Of a stretch of 64,000 nt of DNA, positions 59,673 through 64,000 are shown in pieces. Every line of letters starts with the position of its first letter. Position 1 is the stretch's first letter. The stretch spans positions 434,001-498,000 of the forward strand of contig NZ_UNOZ01000030.1 of the NCBI RefSeq assembly GCF_900536025.1, in the 5' to 3' direction. The stretch comes from Pseudomonas reidholzensis. GTDB lineage: Bacteria; Pseudomonadota; Gammaproteobacteria; Pseudomonadales; Pseudomonadaceae. The notes beneath the pieces are model-generated. The model saw only the letters and a list, made by a program, of their open reading frames with translations. It made no database searches and was not told the DNA's origin. The position numbers and the translations under genes were made by a program.

Positions 59673-59687
59673 TTGCAACGGCTGAAT

Positions 59688-59727
59688 GAAAAAGCCCCGC
59701 CAGTGTGAACTGGCGGGGCTTTTTTTT
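59688..59727 (+). terminator. Intrinsic terminator of rne
   Basis: GCCCCGCCAG and CTGGCGGGGC make a perfect 10-bp stem with a 6-base loop (59694-59719), preceded by A residues and followed by eight T. It starts 16 bp after the rne stop. Confidence 0.95.
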
Positions 59728-59730
59728 GGT

Positions 59731-60550
59731 TCTTGGGCTTGGGCTTGTAGATTGTGGGCTTATCCATTCCATGGGGTGGCGCTGATGGCCCCTTCCGCCC
59801 TTACGGCGGGTCACTTTTTTTCTTGGAAAAAGTAACCAAAAACCGCCGGTTCCCACATACGGCCCTCCGCTGCGCTGCGGGTTCCCTCACTCCGGTCTTG
59901 CTCCCGCGTGGACCGGGCTGCAGGGGCCTTCCTGGCCCCCAGCCCTTGCCGGCCTTCCTGGCCGTCACCCCGCTCCGCAAGACCTCCGTTCGGCCTCCTG
60001 AGGTCGCCAAGTTACGGGTGGTGCCTGGGCTGGCGTTATCTTCGACAGTGGCAATGGTGGTGGATAGCTTGACCTCTTCGCGGGTAAACCCGCTCCCACA
60101 GGGACCGCAGTGGCCTTACAGTCAGCAGATAACCTGTGGGAGCGGGTTTACCCGCGAAGAGGCCGGGACTGCCACTGCAAATTCTGGCGCTGACGCGCTG
60201 TACCGCCCTTATAAACAAGCGAGAGCGCAGCGATTCGCCAGCCGTTGCCCTGGCCCTTGATCTTGATCTGGCTCGTGATCTTGATCTACTGCGACTTCAG
60301 GAGGCCGAACGGAGGTCTTGCGGAGTGAGGTGACGGCCATGGATGGCCGGCAAGCGCCGCGGGCCAGGAAGGCCCGTCCGGCGCGGTCCTCACGGGAGCA
60401 AGGCCGGAGTGAGGGAACCCGCAGCGCAGCGGAGGGCCGGATGCAGGAGCAAGCGGTTTTTGGTTACTTTTTTCCAAGAAAAAAAGTGACCCGCCGTAAG
60501 GGCGGAAGGGGCCAGTGGCCGCACCACATCAACCGGATAAGCTCGACCAT
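59731..60550. repeat. Long composite inverted repeat, copy B
   Basis: This second copy of the element at 34501-35345 is about 820 bp, in the same order and orientation. It has CTTGGG hexamers, GGGCTTATCC, a long left arm with TTCCGCCCTTACGGCGGG, a centre with a nested REP pair, CTTGATCTTGATCTGG, the complementary right arm and CGGATAAGCTCGAC. It fills the space between the rne terminator and the 3' end of murB. No gene is present; frames in the arms are repeat by-products. Confidence 0.9.
60072..60163. repeat. REP inverted pair nested in copy B
   Basis: The arms CCTCTTCGCGGGTAAACCCG... (60072-60102) and their complement (60133-60163) form a perfect stem around 30 bp, as in copy A. The spacer differs from copy A at only a few bases. 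Confidence 0.9.
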
Positions 60551-60579
60551 CGCAACGCCCCAGCCCCGACTCAGCCCAA

Positions 60580-61599
60580 TCAGTACAGATTCGGCTCCAT
60601 CTCCAACTCAACCCCAAACCGCTCAAGAATATCCGCCTGGATCTTACACGCCAGCGCATGCAACTGCGCCCCCGTGGCCTGCCCATAATTGACCAGCACC
60701 AGCGACTGCAACCGATGCACGCCAGCATCGCCATCCCGATACCCCTTCCACCCCGCCTGCTCGATCAACCACCCCGCCGCCAGCTTCATCTGCTCGCCAC
60801 CCTGGGGATACGCCACCACCCCCGGATACCGCGCACGAATCTGCTCGGCCAAGGCCACGCTCACCAGCGGGTTCTTGAAGAAGCTCCCCGCATTACCCAA
60901 GTCCAGCGGATCCGGCAGTTTCTCCCGGCGAATGCTGCAGATGGCATCACTGATCGCCTGCGCAGTCGGCTGCTCGACACCCTGCTCATGCAGGCGCTGA
61001 CGCACCGGCCCGTAGTCCAGGTGTGCTTGCAGCGCACGCGCCAAGGCAAACCGCACGCGCAGGATCACCCAGCGCCCCGGGTTACGCTTGAACACGCTGT
61101 CGCGGTAACCGAATGCACATTCATCGAGGGTGAAATCACGCAGCTCGCCGGTCTCCCGGTCGAGCGCGGTCAACCCCGCGAACACGTCCTTGATTTCCAC
61201 GCCATAAGCGCCGACGTTCTGCATCGGCGCCGCGCCAACCGTGCCGGGGATCAGGCTGAGGTTCTCCAGGCCACTGAAGCCCTGCGCCAGGCTCCACTGC
61301 ACGAACGGGTGCCACGGCTCACCGGCCTCGGCCTCGATCACCACGCGGTCGCCCTGCTCGCCCAGCACACGACGCCCGCGGCTGGCCATGTGCAGCACCA
61401 GCGCGTCAATGTCCTGGGTCAGCAGCAGGTTGCTGCCACCGCCGATCACCAGCACCGCAAGCTCGCGCTGCGCAGCACTGGCCAGCGCCGCGCGCACCTC
61501 GTCGTCCGTGTGCGCCTGGGTGAAAAAGCGTGCGCTGACGTCGATGCCAAAGGTGTTGAACGGCTTGAGCGAGACCCGCTCCTGCCACTGCGCCGTCAT
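60580..61599 (-). CDS. murB: UDP-N-acetylenolpyruvoylglucosamine reductase
   Basis: This 339-residue flavoenzyme reduces UDP-GlcNAc-enolpyruvate to UDP-MurNAc in peptidoglycan synthesis. FAD-binding VLVIGGGSNLLLTQD, IPGTVGAAPMQNVGAYG, FGYRDSVFKRNPG and catalytic Ser in NAGSFFKNP are present; it is a type I MurB. Its ATG overlaps the preceding phosphatase stop by 4 bp. Confidence 0.96.
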   Translation of the reverse strand: MTAQWQERVSLKPFNTFGIDVSARFFTQAHTDDEVRAALASAAQRELAVLVIGGGSNLLLTQDIDALVLHMASRGRRVLGEQGDRVVIEAEAGEPWHPFVQWSLAQGFSGLENLSLIPGTVGAAPMQNVGAYGVEIKDVFAGLTALDRETGELRDFTLDECAFGYRDSVFKRNPGRWVILRVRFALARALQAHLDYGPVRQRLHEQGVEQPTAQAISDAICSIRREKLPDPLDLGNAGSFFKNPLVSVALAEQIRARYPGVVAYPQGGEQMKLAAGWLIEQAGWKGYRDGDAGVHRLQSLVLVNYGQATGAQLHALACKIQADILERFGVELEMEPNLY

Positions 61600-62060
61600 A
61601 ACCGCCCCTTGATTTCCACGACCAGCTGCTGGCAGGCCGCCTCGATCAGGTCAAGGACCTGCTCGAAGCCATCGGCGCCGCCGTAATAAGGGTCTGGCAC
61701 TTCGTCCAGGGCCGCGCCGTAGCGCCGCAGGAACAGGTCGAGCTCGCCGCCCGCCGCGTGCGGGCGCAAGACCTGCAGGTTGGCCAGGTTGCTCTTGTCC
61801 ATCGCCAGGACCAGGTCGTACTCAGCGAAGTGCGCGGCCTTGACCTGCTGCGCACGTTGCGCCGAGAGGTCGTAGCCACGGCTCAGCGCCGCACGGCAAG
61901 TGCGCGCATCCGGCGCCTTGCCGACGTGCCAGTCACCGGTACCCGCCGAGGCCACCTGGACCTGATCGGCAAGCCCGGCGGCCTGCAATTGATGACGCAG
62001 GACGCCTTCGGCGGTCGGCGACCGGCAGATATTGCCCAGGCAGACGAACAGGACGCGCAT
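61596..62060 (-). CDS. Low-molecular-weight protein tyrosine phosphatase
   Basis: This 154-residue phosphatase has the P-loop VCLGNICRSPTAEG (CX5R) at the N terminus and the general-acid Asp in EVPDPYYGGADGFEQVLDLI. The ATG at 62060 overlaps the kdsB stop by 1 bp; an upstream TTG in frame is unlikely. Such enzymes often act on tyrosine kinases of capsule or exopolysaccharide export; here it sits in the conserved murB-kdsB group and its target is unknown. Confidence 0.94.
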   Translation of the reverse strand: MRVLFVCLGNICRSPTAEGVLRHQLQAAGLADQVQVASAGTGDWHVGKAPDARTCRAALSRGYDLSAQRAQQVKAAHFAEYDLVLAMDKSNLANLQVLRPHAAGGELDLFLRRYGAALDEVPDPYYGGADGFEQVLDLIEAACQQLVVEIKGRL

Positions 62061-62824
62061 CAAGCCTCCAGCAAGCGCCGTACGCGCTCCAGGTCTTCAG
62101 GGGTATCGACACCCACCGCGGGTGCCTCGATGGCGTCTTCGACGTGAATGCGTACGCCATGCCACAGCGCGCGCAGCTGCTCCAGCGCCTCGGTCTGCTC
62201 GAGCCAGCACGGGCCCCAGCTGACGAAGTCCTGGAGAAAGCCGACGCGGTAGGCGTACATGCCGATGTGGCGGCGGTACGGCACGCCGGGCGGCAATTGC
62301 TCGCGGTCCTTGGCAAACGCGTCACGCGCCCACGGCAGCGGCGCCCGGCTGAAGCTCAGGGCCAGGCCATGCTTGTCGCTGACGACCTTGACCGCATTGG
62401 GGTTGAACACCGCCTGGGTGTCGTGGATCGGCTCGGCCAGGGTGGCGATGCCCGCCTCAGGGTGCGCCGCCAGGTTGGCCGCCACCTGATCGATGATCAC
62501 CGGCGGGATCAACGGCTCGTCGCCCTGCACGTTGACCACGATGGCGTCGTTGGCCAGGCCCAGTTGCTCGGCCACTTCGGCCAGGCGGTCGGTGCCGGAC
62601 TCATGGTCGGCGCGGGTCAGCAGCACCTCGGCGCCAAACGCCTGGCAGGCCTCGACGATGCTGGCATCGTCGGTGGCGATCACCACCCGGCTGGCCGCGC
62701 TCTTGCGCGCCTGTTCCCACACGTGCTGGACCATCGGCTTGCCGGCGATCAGCAACAGCGGCTTGCCCGGCAGGCGCGTGGAGCGCAGCCGGGCGGGAAT
62801 CACCACGGTGAAATCCAGGCTCAT
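62060..62824 (-). CDS. kdsB: 3-Deoxy-manno-octulosonate cytidylyltransferase
   Basis: This 254-residue enzyme makes CMP-Kdo for lipopolysaccharide. It has VIPARLRSTRLPGKPLLLIA at the N terminus, VVIATDDASIVEAC, NVQGDEPLIPPVII and YRHIGMYAYRVGFLQDFV. Its ATG overlaps the Trm112-like gene by 4 bp. Length is standard. Confidence 0.97.
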   Translation of the reverse strand: MSLDFTVVIPARLRSTRLPGKPLLLIAGKPMVQHVWEQARKSAASRVVIATDDASIVEACQAFGAEVLLTRADHESGTDRLAEVAEQLGLANDAIVVNVQGDEPLIPPVIIDQVAANLAAHPEAGIATLAEPIHDTQAVFNPNAVKVVSDKHGLALSFSRAPLPWARDAFAKDREQLPPGVPYRRHIGMYAYRVGFLQDFVSWGPCWLEQTEALEQLRALWHGVRIHVEDAIEAPAVGVDTPEDLERVRRLLEA

Positions 62825-63006
62825 TTGTCCAGACGCTCGTCATCGGTCAGGGTGCGCGCTTCGCTTTCCAGCATCACCGGGATGCCATCGCGCACCGGGT
62901 AGGCCAGGCCCGCGCCCTTGCTGATCAGCTCGGTCTTGTCGGCGCTGAGCTTGAGCGGGCCCTTGGTGATCGGGCAGGCGAGGATATCGAGCAGTTTGGT
63001 GTCCAT
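62821..63006 (-). CDS. ycaR: Trm112/YcaR-family small protein
   Basis: This 61-residue protein has KLLDILACPITKGPLKL and YPVRDGIPVMLESEARTL, the YcaR/Trm112 pattern. The usual CPxC zinc knuckle reads CPIT here, so only one cysteine remains and zinc binding is doubtful. Its role in bacteria is unclear; it is fixed between lpxK and kdsB. Confidence 0.92.
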   Translation of the reverse strand: MDTKLLDILACPITKGPLKLSADKTELISKGAGLAYPVRDGIPVMLESEARTLTDDERLDK

Positions 63007-63048
63007 GGATGCGTCCTTGAGGCCTAGGGCCGGAAAGTTGAATTCGGT

Positions 63049-64000
63049 TCAGGGCTGCTGGCGGGCCGGCAGCAAGCGCACCAGCTGGCGGTCGAACCAG
63101 CTGACGAAGGCCGCTGACGGCACCGCCTCGACGGCCAGGTACCACCAGTCGGCGGCGGCGAAGGCACGGCACTTCACCGCGTCCTTCTCGGTCATCACCA
63201 GCGGCAGTGCCGGGCTGAAGCTCAGCGCCTCGGCGCTGAACTGCGCGTGATCGGCGAACGGGTGCGGCACCGGCTGCCAGTTTAGCCCCAGCAGGGTATT
63301 GAAGAAACGTTGCGGGTTGCCGATCCCGGCCACGGCGTGCAGGGCCTGGCCGGCGGCAAAATAGTCGAGCGGCTGGCGTTCGCCGCTGCGCAGGTTGACC
63401 AGCGCAGACGGCTGCAACTGGAAGGCGAAGCCACCGTCGCGGTCCTCGCGGGCGCCGTTGTACAGCACCGCGTCGGCATCCTGCAGGCGCTCTACCGGTT
63501 CACGCAGCGGGCCGGCAGGCAGGCAGCGGCGGTTGCCCAGGCCACGGGCAGCGTCGATCAGCACCAGCTCCAGGTCGCGGGCGAGCCGGTAGTGCTGCAT
63601 GCCATCGTCGCAGAGGATCAGGTCCAGCGGCTCACTGGCCAGCAGCGCCTGCACCGCACGCGAGCGGTCGGGGTCGATCATCAGCGGCACGCCGGTGCGC
63701 TGGACGATCAGCAGCGGCTCGTCGCCAGCCTGCTCGGCGCTGTGGCCGGCCTCGACCCGCCAGGGCAAGTGGGCCGGCTTGGCGCCGTAACCGCGGCTGA
63801 CCACGCCCACCCGCAGCCCCTGGCGACGGCAATGATCGATCAGCCAGAGAATCATCGGCGTCTTGCCGGTGCCGCCCACGGTGATATTGCCGACCACGAT
63901 GACCGGCACCGGCGCGCGGTAGCTGGCACTTTCACCGCTGAGAAAACGCGCGCGCTTGCGCGACACCACGCGCCGGTACAACAGCTCCAGCGGACGCAGC
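63049..64000 (-). CDS. lpxK: Tetraacyldisaccharide 4'-kinase, N terminus cut by window end
   Basis: At least 316 residues are visible; the frame is open to the window edge (LRPLELLYRRVV...) so the true start lies beyond 64000. It has P-loop VGNITVGGTGKTPMILWLID, SRGYGAKPAHLPWRV, LCDDGMQHYRLARDLELVLI and VMTEKDAVKC. The enzyme phosphorylates the lipid A precursor at the inner membrane. It lies 42 bp upstream of the ycaR gene. Confidence 0.96.
   Translation of the reverse strand, partial: LRPLELLYRRVVSRKRARFLSGESASYRAPVPVIVVGNITVGGTGKTPMILWLIDHCRRQGLRVGVVSRGYGAKPAHLPWRVEAGHSAEQAGDEPLLIVQRTGVPLMIDPDRSRAVQALLASEPLDLILCDDGMQHYRLARDLELVLIDAARGLGNRRCLPAGPLREPVERLQDADAVLYNGAREDRDGGFAFQLQPSALVNLRSGERQPLDYFAAGQALHAVAGIGNPQRFFNTLLGLNWQPVPHPFADHAQFSAEALSFSPALPLVMTEKDAVKCRAFAAADWWYLAVEAVPSAAFVSWFDRQLVRLLPARQQP

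Noticed and set aside
55713..59678. A 1321-residue open frame antisense to rne
   Set aside because: It mirrors the GC-rich codons and the EERAPR array of rne on the other strand; its repetitive FTRxTFF composition, lack of domains and full overlap with a certain gene make it an artefact.

Overview
The window is bacterial chromosome from a fluorescent Pseudomonas of the P. putida type. The evidence is the high GC content, the REP palindromes typical of P. putida, and core gene order matching the Pseudomonas blocks rpmF-plsX-fabD-fabG-acpP-fabF-pabC-mltG-tmk-holB-tatD, sohB-gph-rluC-rne and murB-ptp-kdsB-ycaR-lpxK. Accessory catabolic loci fill roughly 1-42.3 kb and conserved housekeeping genes fill 42.3-64 kb.

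Layout. 1-3.8 kb: the end of a peptide/nickel-type ABC importer whose two ATPases are fused. 3.9-5.3 kb: a small Trp-rich TIGR02450 protein and a soluble PAS chemoreceptor, each preceded by a TGTACA-N12-TGTACA-like site resembling light-responsive LitR/CarH operators. 5.6-14.3 kb: a putative regulon with an NTF2-like protein, a branched-chain-type ABC importer whose second permease and both ATPases are one polypeptide, a cytosine-deaminase-like amidohydrolase, a GntR/FCD regulator and a gamma-glutamyltransferase-family enzyme. Paired TTGCTAGCAA sites with identical 21-bp spacing lie at its two ends. 14.5-18.2 kb: aldehyde dehydrogenase plus PQQ/haem alcohol dehydrogenase. 18.4-22.1 kb: an aldo/keto reductase, an orphan RHS protein, three gene remnants and a cold-shock gene pair. 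22.2-24 kb: two membrane proteins.

24.2-34.5 kb, minus strand: a single-direction benzoate operon, benABCD-benK-catB-catC-catA-benE-oprD. It takes benzoate through catechol and muconate to beta-ketoadipate enol-lactone. Two BenR/XylS-type boxes precede benA, but neither benR nor catR is in the window. 35.4-42.3 kb: a 2-aminoethylphosphonate-type locus (LysR, ATPase, fused permease, phosphonatase PhnX, binding protein, FAD oxidoreductase) without a PhnW transaminase. The FAD enzyme is the likely source of phosphonoacetaldehyde.

42.3-52.2 kb: tatD, holB, tmk, mltG, pabC, fabF, acpP, fabG, fabD, plsX, rpmF and yceD, all on the minus strand. The pilZ gene expected between holB and tatD is absent. 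52.3-59.7 kb: maf, sohB, a phosphatase, rluC, then rne with a leader of about 730 nt and an 18-bp repeat array in its coding region. 60.6-64 kb: murB to lpxK (cut by the window end). Two copies of an ~830-bp noncoding long inverted repeat lie upstream of benA and downstream of rne.

No rRNA, tRNA, CRISPR array, transposase or phage gene was seen.
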